Shown: piece by piece, positions 45,736 to 59,780 of the stretch
Layout: each line of letters starts with the position of its first letter
Position numbering within the stretch: the stretch's first letter is position 1
Assembly: GCA_024362935.1 (NCBI GenBank)
Contig: JANCRA010000004.1
Coordinates: 27,085,121 to 27,149,120, forward strand
Origin: Setophaga petechia
Taxonomy: Eukaryota; Chordata; Aves; Passeriformes; Parulidae
Direction: 5' to 3'
DNA length: 64,000 bases
Notes under the pieces: model-generated
Databases searched by the model: none
Seen by the model: only the letters and a program-made list of their open reading frames with translations
Told to the model about the DNA's origin: nothing
Made by a program: the position numbers and the translations under genes

Positions 45736-47389
45736 ATCCCTGCCCAGAATCTAACCTTCGTGTTGCTTACTAGTTGTTTATAGAGGGGTATTTTACCCAC
45801 AATGGAAGCACTTTTTCCCCCAAAGGTTTTGGAGGACTTAGCAAGGGCACAATGTCCTGGCAAGTCTTGGCAAAACATAAGTAATTTTAATTCCACTCTT
45901 TGCTTTCCTAAGGATATTGCTGTACTTTTTTTTTCCCCTGTGAACTATTGGATGTAACTTTCTCCAGTGTCTTGGAAGAGAAGCGTATTGGATAACACTT
46001 GTATATAGCTTGCCCTAAGAACATGGATGTTGTGAAGAGAAATGTGTTCGGGCTGACTTGACTTTTTGAGACTCCTAAACAAAATCCTGGGTCACTGCAA
46101 TCTTTCTGCAGAAAAAGACTTCTGTGAACCAAAACCATCAGCCATACTGTCTTTAGGGTAAACTGAAGGCAAAGACAAAATGACCTTTCTTAAAAAATCA
46201 ACTGCTCAGTGGATGATGCCTGCAGGTCAAGGTCTGGAGCTCGTGATAATTTTTCATCTCTGTTTTGGAAGCCTTCAAGCAGCAAAACTGCAGACAGCAT
46301 TTCAGAGCAAAAGCATACTTGCAGATTCTGATATCCTTCTGTAACTATACTCTGTGAAAAGGAATTATAACTTTTGACCTAAAGAAGAGAGTAGTGGTCT
46401 ATAGGTATTTTTACTATGGGCCAGGTTCATTATCTCATCTTAAGAAAGGAGAAACGAGGCAAGTAACTTCTTTGTGTTCTGTCTTTTGACACAGCGAGAT
46501 GCATGTCATCTTAAGTTTTTAAAGTAGTTTGTGAGGGGGAAATATCTCTGCTGGTTAGGTTTAGAAATTAGTTTTCTATGTATCATTTGACCTTAGAAAG
46601 AAAGACAAATTGAGATCCAGAACACTTTTCTCAAATATCACAGGCCTACATTTTCTATAATTTTTCTTTAAAGTTTCATTGTAGAAATATGTTGAAACTA
46701 TGAGGGCACTGCTAAAGTGAAACTAATTGCTAAAAAACCAAAAAAAGATAAATGATAAATCTAACTGTGCAATACTGAAGGAAATCAACCAGCAGAAAAC
46801 AACTTATGCTCTAGGGATGCTGTGCCTCAAAGGAAAGAAGAGTGATAGAAAACTAATATGCATTTTACTAAGGAGAAGTTTTTGAAAAAGGTGGTTTTAA
46901 TTCTGTGTTTAGCAAAAATCTTTAGGGAGCATTAAGCCAATTTCTAAAACTGACAACCAATATTTTATAGGAATTTTTTACTTGTAAGAATACATAAATT
47001 AAAAAAAAAAGTACTTACAATGACAGTTGAAAGAATTGTGAATCTACTGGTAATGGGTCAGCGAATGTTCACCTGCAACATGTCCATGCTCTCCCACTTC
47101 CCTCTTCACTCCCATCCTGCTTGGAAAAGGCCTCCATCTAGCATTATTGTAAGAAAAGTAGCATTATTGTGCAAAAAATCTCTCCTGTCCTTTTCCTTCG
47201 GAGGAGGGGCCGGTCTGCAGTTACTATGTGTTGAAGGGACATACGGAGCCAATGGATAAAGTGTGGTGGATCTCATTTCCACCATCCAAAGCTCTGGACA
47301 TTTGTCCCAGTCTTGGCATGCAGGGATGAGAGCAGCCTGAGTCTGAGGGTTCAGTGTGGAGGTGAGGAGGTCAGCTCTGCCATGCAGGG

Positions 47390-48030
47390 TCACACCGACA
47401 AGCTGGAGCTCGTGGCAGCCCCCACTCGATGGCAATAAATGTAAAACCTGTCCCTGAGGATGGTGTGACCCCCCCATGCAACACTGCAAGCTGGGGGCTG
47501 GTAGTCCACAGTAGTTTCTGTGCAGAATGAGTGGTGAGGGTGCTGCTGGCTGGCACATTGAGTGGGAAAATTGCACCCTGGTCTGCTTGGGGGGATGTGG
47601 TTTTTTCCTCTCTTCTCAGCACTAGTGAAGCTGCAGCTGGAGTCCTGCGTCCTGCACATGAAAGATACCGATAACTTGGAGCAAGTCCAGGCAGTGAGGG
47701 GACTGGAGTGCTTGATCAATTGCTGCTGTCAACTCCCTAATGGGTAGCTGTAGAGAAGATGGGAGCCAAACCCTGTTGGGCCCTGCACAGGAGGATGAGA
47801 GGCAACCTGCCAACAAATTTCAACAATGGGAAATTGGAGCAACCTGTAAAGAAAAACAGGGGTTTTTTTCGTGGTAGGTGTTTAACACTGCACAGGTTCC
47901 CATCCCAGGAGATATTCAGAACTTGACAAAAAATGGTCCTGGTCACACTTCAGAGTTTACTAGCCCTGCTTTGAGAAGGATGGTGGAGTGGATGCCTTCC
48001 AGTAGACTTTTCAAATCTAAATTTTACCCC
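47390..48030 (+). mobile_element. Old, diverged CR1 fragment
   Basis: Weaker CR1 resemblance in the right order: a GTGTGACC / GCAAGCTGGGGGCTGG segment (47466-47501), GAGGGTGCTGCTGGCTGG (47536-47553), AGGATGAGAGGCAACCTGCC (47792-47811), CAGGAGATATTCAGAACTTG (about 47905-47924), and CTAGCCCTGCTTTGAGAAGG (about 47961-47980). Internal insertions and deletions and loss of the terminal tail suggest an older subfamily. Confidence 0.65.
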
Positions 48031-51000
48031 ATCCTTTTTACCCATAAATTACCTATTAGCTTTCTCATTCTGCAGGTGTTCTCAGGGCATACTTATTTCT
48101 GGACCTTGATACTCAAGGGAAACTCAGCTGCTTGGTCACTACTCAGAACGGACAGAGGAAGAAAGCTTTGTTAGATCACATCCTCCTTGGCCAGCCTCCT
48201 GGAGCTGCGACAAGTTAATTCACCCTTTCATCTTAGCTCCCAAATGGCTTACAAAGACAGATTTAAGGCCAGAGAAACACAGATCAGGTCTCAGTGTCAC
48301 TGAGTATCAGGTAACAGAGCCTGCTAAGAGAAGGAGCTGGCCAAGCATTTGAAAATTTATTTCAGGTGTGTAGCCATGTAGGGTACAATTCTCTTGGCTT
48401 ATGCTGTTCCCACCCACTGGGTGACTGGAGAGTGTTTCTGGTGAAGAGCAGTGACTGCTCTGCAGATGTTCAGAGAGCATCCCACACTGTGCTAATCTTC
48501 TGCTGCAGACAGTGTGTGGGTCTGCATGTGCAAAAACCATTAAAAGTCTTTTGTGCCCTAAGCATTCCCGCCTGGATAAAGCTGTCTTGGCCCCACATGA
48601 AACCCATATGCACTCTACTCTGTTTTATTCAGTGCTTGCTCCTCCCTTCCTTGACATTGTCCCCTGATGCTGGCTCCTGCCAATGCTTGTCTGGCTCCAG
48701 GACCTACTTCACTTAGCAGAGCCCCTGCAGATGCAGACAGGGAGCTTTTGCAAAGCCCATACCCCAATTCTTCTTTTTCTTTCTCCTCTTGCATGCCTTA
48801 CTCTTAAATCATTTCACATTTCCATGGATGCTGTCAGTCCCAGACAGTGCAATGATATAACATGTTATAGTCTGGGTTTCCCAAAATGTGCTCAAAAAGC
48901 TGCTCTGTGTGCTGCCTTCTGCAGGAAAACACACATAGCCTTTCTTGAGACATACTGGTCCATTACACCAGTTTTTATTTGGCTCATTACAATTCTAGAT
49001 ACAGTTGCACTGATCTGCGCTTATTTATAGGTAGCAAATTAGCTCAGATTGTTGACTTTTTCAGCACAAAGCATGCCCAGGACAAATCACAAAAAAGTGA
49101 TATTTTTTTTTTTTTTGTGAATAAACTCATAAACTCAGTATTTTGATATAGTTCAAAAAAATCTCAGTAGTTCTCAAATGTCAGCTAGAGGCAGAAGTTT
49201 TTTGCAGTGTTCTCCCTGAGGCAGTGATTCCTTGGTCAGGTGCTGGATTACTCTATGGCTGTGTTCCTCCTCTTTAAAAACTGGAAATCATGCAATCACA
49301 GAAGAGAGCCCACATGTTTAAGGTGAGTTTTTGCTATAGTAAATTGTTGATGTAAATAATCTCTGAGTCAGTTAAAGGCCAGGGCTTTGTCATGTGAACC
49401 ATATATCATACACTTGTGAATTACTAAGGTGTGCCCAGAAGATAAGTTCAATGCATAAGCAGGGCACACTTGCAATAGGTTTTACTGAGGGTAAAATGCA
49501 AGCCCAGTGAAGAAGATATCTGTAGGGGAGGAAAAAAACACAGCAAAATCACAGATTTAATGTTTTTCCTATGTGGCACGTCACTGAATTTTGCTCACTG
49601 CTACTGTGTGTCTATGGATTCATTTGCTTTTTCCCTTACAATAAGTGATAGAAGTTCAGGGTGCATCCTCCTGTAATCCATCTTTCCCACATTTCCAAAT
49701 ACGACCCCATTTCCTTGTTATAAACAATCTTTCAGGTTTCTGGAGTAGCATGTAATTCTAGAAACTCTGCATCTTTGATCTTCAGTTCTACACCACTGTT
49801 TGGGGTCTTTTTATCTGTCCCCGCTCATAGACCTATGACAGACACACGGAGAAGTACAATGTGACAGTGCTTGCATGCTACCAGCGCGTGAGAAATTCCC
49901 TGCTGGCAGAAGGACCAAGAAAACAGGAGATCTCTCTGCAGTTCTGGCCTGTGCTGTCTGTGTCCTACTTACACAGCTTGAACCTATGCAGGAACATCAG
50001 TAATGTTGTGCTACTGAAGATGGGAGGCTTATAACTTAATAAAATCTCATCTTAAAAGTGAAATTCACTCTGTTCAGGTTGCCTGTAGAAACCTATTTGT
50101 GATATGCATTCTGCTCAAACACTTAAAAAGTTTGCTAATTGCCATTAGAGTGGTGCACAGACATAAAGCTGATCCTCTGAAAGTTGTAGGTATGAAGTTA
50201 AGGGGAGGGGCAAAGGAAAGACTTCTGGCGTAATGTTGAACAGGGTTTTCTGTCTCGCTGTTATGTCATTGCTGGCCCATCTTTGGGTCAGAGGTGAAAA
50301 AATGTGTGATGTGGAAAGTGATACTCAGAAGAAGGCTCCCTCCATTTTTGTGCTGGGATTTTCTGTGGGACAAGTAGGTGCATGTTTCCACATTCAGGCT
50401 GGCTTCTCTGAGCATGCAGGCTGCTGGGGAGTGCAGACCTGCTCCATTGCCCAAGGGGAGCTGCCCCAAAGGCAGCCCAGCAAGGCCCTCTCTCCATGCA
50501 GCAGGAGCAGCCTCTTGCACAGGCAGGCATGCATCTCAGCAGCAGCCAGCTCAGTGAGAGCACAGTGGTTCAGGAGTAAAAAGGCTGGATCCAGGCAGTC
50601 ACATGAACAAAACAATGCATAACAAGGCCTGCAATTACTTAGCTGACTCCCTTCCCCAAAGCTGAGCATAAATACATATTAGAGCAAAGCCGGACTGGTA
50701 GCTCGGTTATTTTTTCCATCCTTTGGCCAAAGAGTCTGTGGCAGCTCCATTTGGATCATGTGTCCTCAGCATTCCTGTGGTCAGTCATCAGGACAGCATC
50801 TTGAAACAAGTGGTAAGCTGAAGCAAGCTTTATGGAGAGCTGCCAATTTTTCTTCCTTGATGTTGTTATTTCAGCTCTGGCTACTTTTCCTGAGGAACTT
50901 TCCCTTCAAATGAGTGTCTGCGATGTGATGGCTAAATGTATCAACAGTAAGGCACATATACATGTGCAGTATTTGAATCAGAGATGTGGAGTAATTGTTT

Positions 51001-54000
51001 CACAACCATTTTGGGCTTGTATTAGAATTGTCAGGACATAACTTTTCTCATCTCATTGACAAATTTGCTTTCATGAAGGTAACTATATGTCCTATCTGTT
51101 TTATCTTGCTTTGTGATTTCCTTGGCCTTGTTTGTAAGCAACACCTCCCACAGTTTAAATTTCAAAAACTTACATTTCAAAAAGCATCCACCAGAAGCCA
51201 ACCAGAGTGTAACCTTGAATTTCCAGAAGAGATTCACTTGCCTAGGTTTCCCTAAGATCATCTTATTTAGCAAAATGAAAGTTGTTTTTTTTTAATGTCC
51301 CAAATCCTTTTCTCTCCCCTTTGAAATTTATCCAGAGCACTGTGTCACTCTGTGAGCACTGCAGTCAGGCTCGTGGCTGTGAAACATTGCTTATTGGGAC
51401 AGCGGAACAAACAGATTTTGGAAACATTGTGCAGGCAGATGGAAATTCTGGGAATGGGCTGGCCCGGTGACCCAGGCATGCTGCTGTACCAGCTGGGCCA
51501 AAGGCTGTGGGTGACACAGAGCCGAGCCATGGCCAGCTGTGTGGGGCCAAAGCTAGTCCCTGTAAAGAGAGCTGGCTGCCCCACACCACTGGCCCTGCCA
51601 CCAAGGATTGTCCATGGCCCCTGGTTGCTGCCAGCCACCTCAAGGGTCTCAGGCTTGGCACTGCATATTCCCTTAAAGAGGCCCAGGTTTGCTTGTTTTT
51701 AGGAATGTTTATTCATCAGATTTTGGAAAAAGACTGCAAAAGGTGAGGACACAAAACAAGGCAAGCAAAGACTCAGTGTGATTGGAGTACTGCCCTATTT
51801 GCAGAAGGCCCCAGGTCCCTGTGCAGCTGCTGGTGTCACAGCACACCCAGTGTCCTCTGCTGTGTCCGTGAGCCATGGCTGCACCAACATGAGGTTGTCA
51901 GGACACCACAGCTGTGTGGGAGGCAGTGCCAAGCAAGCTTCACAGCCTTTCATGTATTTCACTTTTCTACTGTCAGCCCCTCACGCTGTCACTATCTCCA
52001 GGTAACTCGGAAAGCCTCTCAGCATCCTCCATGAGTGCTCAGTGCTATCCTTTTCAGCATGTGCAAGGGCACAGCTTCTCCACTGTGCAAAGGGTGCCAT
52101 GGTGCTACAAAAGTATCTCAAGGATGAGTCCAAAGGGATGTCCACCAAGGACTTTACCCACAGGCACACTATTGCTTTTCTTTAGAGTATGTCTGCCAGG
52201 GCACAGACTATCCTGTTCCATTCTAAGTGTGCCTTCTGCTAAATTCAAGTTTGTGTTCATATCCCAAACATTAATTAGTACCTTTATTTGCAACCACAGA
52301 GCATGACACACCTGACCTCTTTCCAGCTCTTCCTAACCCCAGCACAGTGGCTGGGGCACACTGCTGGAGGAGGGGGCAACGCTGTTCTTCCCGCCAGCCA
52401 GCCCAGCTGCTGCCTGCTCCTGCCAGGGGCAGCAGGACTGCTGCTTGCCTGGCTGCTCTTGTGAAGAAGGCAGTACCATCACCTCTGCACTGCTGGCACA
52501 CCAGCAGGCCCAGGGGACAGGGACAGAACCTCCAGAAACATTCCTGCCTTGGGGAGGTCTGGTGAGGTGTGAGGACGAGCCTGGCAGTGCGTGCTGCCCA
52601 TCTCTGGGTTTTAACCTTCTGAGTCAAGGGAAACTTGCCCACCAGCTAGTTTTGGAGGCTGTGGACCCATCTAGATTCACTTGTGGTGGCTTACTGAGGG
52701 GGATTACTGAGGATTGTCTGCATAATTGTCTTAAAGCATAATTTGCTTAGAAGCCAACTCCTGATGACTCGTAGCAGGCATTGAGTCATACCTGTAAGTC
52801 ATTTCCTTTTCCAGACATCCTGATCGTGCTGAAAGCCTGCTGAAGGGAACCTTCATAATCTGTTTAAATGGCCTGCAAAACCAAATACCAGGGACAAAAC
52901 CCTGGGTAACCAGTGGAGCTAGGAGTATGTTAGTAGTTCAGGCTTCTTTTCCTGCATTTTGTCTGTGGGCAGAGCAGGGAGTGGGTACAACTCCAGCAGT
53001 GTGCAAATCAGTCCCTACAGATGGTCCATTTACAGAAAGTCAGCTCAGCCATGAGGAGGGAAAGGTGGTCTTTGGAAGACAGGTTTTGGTAGAAGTAAAT
53101 GCAACAGAGGCAGGGGGCAGGGGGAAAGAAAAGGTTGGATACAATGAGCCTTATTTTCATTAAAGTATGAAGAAGAAGCACAATGAGTGAGACACTTCAT
53201 AAGTCAATATGATACCTACAAAGCTATTCAGATTTTATTTTGCAGAAGCTTAACTGTTCGTACCCTGGACTTGAGACTTTGGTGGGAACAGCAAGCATCC
53301 CAATTTTACATATTCTGTGGGAACATAAAAAGAAGATGAATCATATATTTTATGGGAACATAATGGCATTTAAGTAGACATTGAGTAAGCTTTCTTAGAG
53401 CAGTTATATTTATCACTTATCTTCTCTTTGCTGAAGACCAGTAGTATTCTAGTAGAAGGTTATGTCTGAACATTTGATTTTTTAATTTGGTTATAAAACT
53501 GATCCAAAGTGAAATTTTATTTTACTTTCCTTGCAGAAATTGAAATCCAAGCAACGTCTCTTCTAGGTCACGCAAAAAGCAATTTCTGACACAGGGTATA
53601 TGTATCATCCCCACTTGGGGAATTTCTAATAAGACCACACGAACGTCTAGAAATTACTTAGAAAAGAGCATGGGCTTATATTTCTCATGTCCCTAGTGAA
53701 TACTCTATTAATTGTTATTATTATTCACTGTTCTTTATCTGGCTGTGTCAGTTTTGTAAAACTCAGTTTCTCTTGCATGCAGCTCTTCCATGTGTGTTCT
53801 GCTTGCTAGACATTCAAAGCCTTGCTTGCTAAGGTACAGTGTGTGTCATGGTCACAACATAGGGCTGCTTAAAAATCAGCAGTCTCCACATGCTGTGTAC
53901 TTTTGGTTACCCATTTCATCCAGTGATTATTGAAAGGTTTTATGAAGACAGGATAATGAAAGATTACATTATTGCAGCAACTCACAAATGCACAGGTCGG

Positions 54001-55129
54001 TCTGCAAAGCTGAGAAACATGTGAGGTGCAGGTACCCAAAAATTTTGTAAGTACCCAAATTTTGCAGGTACCCAAATTTTCAGTAAGTGAGCTCAAACAG
54101 CACAGCAAAAAGTCTGTCAGCAGCTACATGTGATCAGCCTCGAGAGCACTATCTTTCCCTGGAATGCAGCAAATGCTTGCATATTTTTATGCATCTCTTC
54201 AGCTTAGTGAGCATGAGGAGTGCCACTGGTTTCACCATGTTTTTACGTGGCAGATAAGGACTTCAAACAGCAGTCCTAGTACAGTACAAGTCTGTCTCAG
54301 GCAGCATCACAAACCCCAGTGGCTTTCATTGCTCAAAGTGAGAGAGGTTAAATGTCCACTCACTTATTTGACAGGTCAAAGCCTTTCTTTGTAAAGTGTT
54401 TGAGGTGAGAGGTATGTCTCATTCTGCAGTTCATAAAGAGCTGATCTCTTTTGGAACAGTGTTAGCTAGCAGTGTTGTCTGGTTTTGATTGGGATAATGC
54501 TGTCACCTCTTTCTATCAAGAGACCTCCTGAAACTTAAAATTTGGTATTCAGTCTAAATGGTTATATTTACATCTTTGAATGTGTGCTTTGCTAATATGC
54601 GCTTCAAAAATGCTCAGATTCTGAGAATGTCCAAAGTGTCCTTCTCAGCCAAGTAGTTTACTGGCATGGTCTTGAAAAACAAGGTGCAAAGAAGAGGGAA
54701 TTCATTCCCTTCCTTGAGTGGGTGGTGTGGGCACTGTTGGGAGTTGCTGCCCAGTTTCTGCCACAAACTGATATCAGCATCCCAGTTCATGATTTCTGGT
54801 CACTTTAGTGCCAAAACAAGGGCTGGATCATTAAATATTTTGCACTCTGCAAGGTTTGTTTGGCTCACTACATGCCACCACATCTTGACACCCTCCAGCT
54901 CACCTGATATACACAGGGAGGATATTTTATCTCAGCCACTCTGGGCTCCTTCTTTAGCTGCCAGCTGGAGCGAAACACATTTCCTCACTGCATCTCAGGT
55001 CTTAATTCAATACCTGTCACAAGCTGTCTAACATTTTCTGTTCACTTCAGAGGTAGATTAATATGTTAGGGTAATTGTCTGTTGCCTGGGACTGGACCAT
55101 AGCTTAATTTTAGCAGTTAACTATGATAT
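48031..55129. other. Downstream gene desert, no gene seen
   Basis: Mixed composition. GC-rich patches at 50390-50560, 51460-51680 and 52330-52620 produce overlapping frames on both strands without recognisable proteins. A T15 run lies near 49104. The GTACCCAAATTTT repeat lies at 54031-54082. Confidence 0.6.
54031..54082 (+). repeat. Threefold tandem repeat of a GTACCCAAATTTT unit
   Basis: Three units of about 17-19 bases built on GTACCCAAATTTTG, differing by one or two bases. Confidence 0.88.
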
Positions 55130-55700
55130 TTTAAATTTTACCTAGCTCCAGCACAAAAGGATTCCTGCAGGTCAGCCAGATTATGCACATTAATTAATTT
55201 CTTCATAAATGGCTTTGATTAAAATCTCAGAGCCTTCTTTCATCTTGCATCTTAGCCACCAGAACCAGGCAACTCATTCAGTGAGTATACAGCCTTTATC
55301 ACAACATATATGGGAGTTAGGCCAGTTATTCTGAGACACTCACAGAGCAGCAGACATCCCATTTGATAAATGTTCACTACTATAAAAGGGCATTTCTGCA
55401 AATCTATTTCATTGAGAAGAACACCCAAATAGGTGGAAATAGTGTTCCACTATAAACATTCTTCTGTGAACCTGCGTAAATACAGTAATATGGTAGCTCT
55501 AATTTTGTTCTGTAGTAACAATGCCTGTACAAGTCTAACATGGAGGGGTTTCATTTGTACCTGCCTGACAATTGTCTGACTATTCAGACTGGGTATAATT
55601 TATTAGCTTTATTTTTCTTTCCTTCTTCTTAGCACTGTAATCATTGCTTTCGCAATTTTATATTCTGAAGCGAAGGGTGATAAAGGCTTACTGAAATAGC
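55130..55700. promoter_or_regulatory. Candidate conserved non-coding element
   Basis: Repeat-free sequence with homeodomain and TCF-like words (CACATTAATTAATTTC near 55186, GGCTTTGATTAAAATC near 55209, ACAATTGTC at 55569). CpGs near 55650-55676 persist in AT-rich sequence. Confidence 0.25.
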
Positions 55701-56440
55701 TATGAGTTCTAAAGAAAGCATCTCACAACTATCTTAGTATCTAGTATCACTGGAAATTCACAGCATGTTTCAGCAGGAGTCTCTCAGTCCTGAAGAGGCC
55801 ATAGTACTGCAATGACCATGCTGACTTTAGGACTGTTTTAATGTGTTTTGGGGCAACCGTTGATGTTCCCTAAATATCATGGGTAGCCAAAAATCTTGCG
55901 GAAAATGTACAAGCTGAAAATTTTCTGTATATATGTGAGGGAAGCCATGTCTTATGTGGAAACAATGTCTGTTTCCCAGATTGCATCTTCAGGATTTCTG
56001 TTATCTTACAAAGATAAGATTGTGTTGCAGGTGGAGCGCTGAGCTCTGTTGACTTGGTGCCTTTGCCATGTGTTATTTTGGGTGAATTATGCTAAAAGCA
56101 GCCTGGCCAACTGACTCCGAATTAACATCCTGATAGTGAGACAAAGATTTGGCAGATAATCTGCTAAGATGATTTAAAGACATATGAGTGGGAGTCATAT
56201 CACTTTACACCATAAAAGTCCAGTCCACTTTTGTACAGTTAGGTTTTTCTAATGTATTCCTTCTTGGAGTGTGTTTATGAAATTTCCTCCCTTGGGTAAG
56301 GGGATGCCCTCCAAAGATAGTCCTCAAGGCTAGGAGAAAGAGACCTACCCACAAGTGTTGATATAGGTTAGTTACATCCATCTCTATTTAATAATTATTT
56401 CTTTTTGCCAACTTTAATATAACTGCATTAATATAGGCCA

Positions 56441-56520
56441 CTATCCTATCCTATCCTATCCTATCCTATCCTATCCTATCCTATCCTATCCTATCCTATC
56501 CTATCCTATCCTATCCTATC
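56441..56520 (+). repeat. Pentanucleotide array (CTATC)16
   Basis: Sixteen perfect tandem copies of CTATC (GATAG on the other strand), 80 bases without a single interruption. The purity indicates a young, highly mutable locus. Confidence 0.98.
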
Positions 56521-58005
56521 CATCTTTCTAGCAGTTTTAGCTTTTATACTGTGTGTAGTAAATAATTCTGTTTAAAGTCTTTTGTCTAATCATTAATAAT
56601 TCATATTATATAAATACATCTGATTTGCCATCTTTAAATCCTGCTGGACAAAGTTTCTTAAGCTGTAACAAAGTCTAGGGGTAAGGCTGGGTCTAACTGC
56701 ACCCAGGCTCCTCTCTGAGCAGGAGTTTGGAATGCAAGGGGGTCCTTGTGGCTCAGCAGCACGGCTTCTCTAATAAACTTCGTGTGAAGCTCCCACTCCA
56801 CCTGTGACACCTTGACAATGTTATGCAAGCTTTGAGCAATGTGAAAGCTTATAAAAGCACTTGGAAGAGAAAGCGAAGGGCCTTTGAAAAGGGACCTTCC
56901 AACCGCCATGGGAGATAGTGATTTTTCTTAAATTCATTACTGCACAATTAAAAAAAAGACTGCTGGAGCAAGGAGAATGTCAAGGCACTGGAGCCTGGGG
57001 CACGATTTTCTAGTGTAGGCTGAGGTGCAATATATGCAGGGTAGGCAACAAGACGCACTGCTGTCTCATTCAAGCTAGCCTCCATCTCATATTGAGTTGT
57101 TTCCAAGGGCAACTCTTCTTTTAACCTGTATGTATAGGCCCTTTAATTAGTCTGAGAGAAAAATACCAATGTATTTTTCTGTCACCTTTCTGTGACCCTT
57201 CTGTCACCTACTCTCGGTTTCTAACTACTACCTCAAATATCTGCCCTACAAACAACCTAGGGCAGAGATTGTTAACAAAGTCTTTGCCACATATCCAGCT
57301 ACACCAATGCCTTACCCATCTTGTCTGCATATGAATTCCATGGGTACATGCCCAAACTGAGAACTATAAAGTTCTTCTCCTCAAGGCTTGGGACAAAGGC
57401 TCGTTTCTCCCTCATGCAAGTGTTCCTGTGGTCTCCATGGCTGTCACCTGACTATTTATGGAGGCAATACTGCATTTTTTATGTGTACAACTTGTTCTTT
57501 GGTAAGTCTGGTAAATAGCAATATGCTGACTTTTGCTGTATTTTGTATCTTTTTAAAGGTCTTTTTGATTGTTGCTGATGAATAGATGATTATTTTGATT
57601 TATATCTTGTACACTTAAGGCATATTTTTAAGGGACAGAATAGTAAGCCAGTTCACCCGCTCTCTGGGCCAAGAAAGACTCAGCCATGCCCATCTGAAGA
57701 GGTGCAAGAATATTTTCCACTAACACAAAAGTCTTCTTAGAGGTTGTGAAAACCTTGGTGGGTAGTAAAGTTAGATTGATATTTCCTTGCAAGGAAGACC
57801 ACAAATCTGGTGGCATTTCTAGAAAGAAAAGTCTCACTGACTGTTACCACCTGTCTACAATCCCTGACTGCTGGATTTCTCCCTGGTATGTTGCTTATGG
57901 GGTGCAAATCTGGGACTTTATGAGGAGGTGACTGTGGCTGTGGTGTCCAACTCACTTCCGAGGGCAGTCAGCTCGCAAGGAAGCATTAGTGTTCCTGTGC
58001 ATGCT

Positions 58006-58018
58006 GTTGCCATGGCAA
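58006..58018 (+). promoter_or_regulatory. RFX X-box-like palindrome
   Basis: GTTGCCATGGCAA is a near-perfect RFX dimer site; TTGCCATGGCAA is an exact 12-base palindrome. Confidence 0.4.
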
Positions 58019-59399
58019 GCCTCAACAATTACAGCTCCACCAGTAGGAGAAGTGGTGATAGTATGTGTATGTTTAGATGGCCCACCACACACGCTACACG
58101 ATGTTAGGATGTTGGAGGGAAGCATGAATGCAGTTGTTAATAGGAAAGGGAGACAAAGCTGTCATGGCTGTTTTGAGACGGGGAGATAGCTACATGCTAC
58201 AGTAGCATGGTAGGAAGCATAAACAGAGAGAGGCTGTGAACTGAAGAGGGTGAGAGAAGGAAGAAAAAATGAGAATGAGAGTTCAGTAGTAATTCCTCAC
58301 TGGATATTGTCGTCTATTCTCATAGGAATGGAGAAGAAGTAACTAGCAAGCTACTCACTAAAGGGCCCCTGAGGTTTTTTTAAGACATCTCTGTGTTAGT
58401 TTACAGGACAGGCAGCCAGCATAAAAAGTGGATGTGGTTTCAGTGAGGAGAGATAATCCAAGTGAGAAAAGAACACTGTTTATTCAAATGCCATGAGTGC
58501 ATGACTACGCAAGTTCACAGGATGAATTTCCCAATGTCTTGAGAGCAGTACTGAAAAAAAGCACCACTGCTTTGCTGTGACCCCAGAGAGACCCTTCCTC
58601 CTGCCACAGCTTTAAAAAGTACTGATTCAAGCATTGCACTGCTGGCCTGCAGAGAAGTGTGAAACTAGTGCTGGCAAGAATCCCAAGATCCTCATGTTCC
58701 TTGTAAGGCTGTCACGGGCTGCAGGAGTACAGCTGAGAAGTGCTTTGCACACTGGCAGCCCAGTGGTGCTGGTCCTCTCCTGTCATGCACTGTCCACCTT
58801 TCCCACTTCTCTGCCCTCCTTGTCCTACAGGCCATAGACTCATGCAAGATGTGTAGTGATATTTTTCACTTGTCCTTGACCTCTGGGAGCAAAGAGCTAG
58901 CCACAAACTGGTCAGACTCTTGAGAGAAATAGTTTAAAAATTAAAAGCCCATTCTCGGCACTGACTGTTATGTTTCCACTCTTGCTTTTACTGATTTAAA
59001 GCAGAAACAATTTTACAGAGGAGAAGGATGCTATACCTTCTAGGAAATCAGAGGCTGCTCATTTGGTCACTGGTCTCTTTAGGCCAAATTCAGTTTCTCG
59101 TCCTTTTGGCCAATGTACTTTTACTAGAGATTGGAAGCTGGGGAAGAAATTAAGAGATAAAAGAAGGAAAGGGATTATGATATCAGATCTATGTGGCAGG
59201 ATTAGTAATGAGGAGATAAAGAACCAGTGCCCATTTTGCTGAAGGTCTATTTCTGTGCAGCAGTTGAGCCTTCACCTCTTGCTCTACTGATTCATGCATG
59301 GTCTAGCCCCTTCAGAGTGATCCCAGAGTCAGCCCTTCATGAAAGGTTGTGCTCTTCATTTATTTTTCCCCATCAGCAAAGCATAAAGGGCAAGGCTTG

Positions 59400-59660
59400 A
59401 AATATTTTTCTTTTCTTTCCCACTAGTTTCCTGCTCTCCCAGCATTGCATTCTGTGCTGTTGCTGGCAGCACACCATGTTATTGCTTCAGCAGACCAAAT
59501 GCAAACTCGCCAGCATTGTTGTTTATTATTTAATCATATTGAGTACATTCAGCATTTGTGAAGAGCTCTGAGAAATCATACTCATATTTATTAGTTTCCA
59601 CTAATTTGGAAAATACTTTAAGCTGACTTTACTTGTTGGCGTGAGAGAATTATATCATTT
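59400..59660. promoter_or_regulatory. Candidate conserved non-coding element
   Basis: Repeat-free. It includes CAAATGCAAACTCGCC (octamer-like, 59497-59512) and GTTGTTTATTATTTAATC (forkhead/homeodomain-like, 59518-59535). Confidence 0.3.
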
Positions 59661-59780
59661 CCTTCTACTCTTGTACTCTGGTGAAATCTTAGTCTCTCCC
59701 TGGGTCAATGACAAAACTTTATCCAGGCAAAATGCCGTGCCCAAGAGATGAGGGTGGTGTGCTGGTAGGAGGGGCATGGT

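Larger units (their letters stand above)
42831..47389. other. Downstream gene desert, middle part
   Basis: Holds the perfect hairpin and the two copies of the unidentified repeat. A faint reverse MIR-like trace lies at about 46425-46500. No gene. Confidence 0.6.
55701..59399. other. Downstream gene desert, no gene seen
   Basis: Holds the pentanucleotide array and the RFX-like palindrome; otherwise unique AT-rich DNA. Confidence 0.6.

Noticed and set aside
47106..47722. Overlapping frames up to 156 codons on the minus strand
   Set aside because: The interval largely overlaps an old plus-strand CR1, so the frames are antisense by-products.
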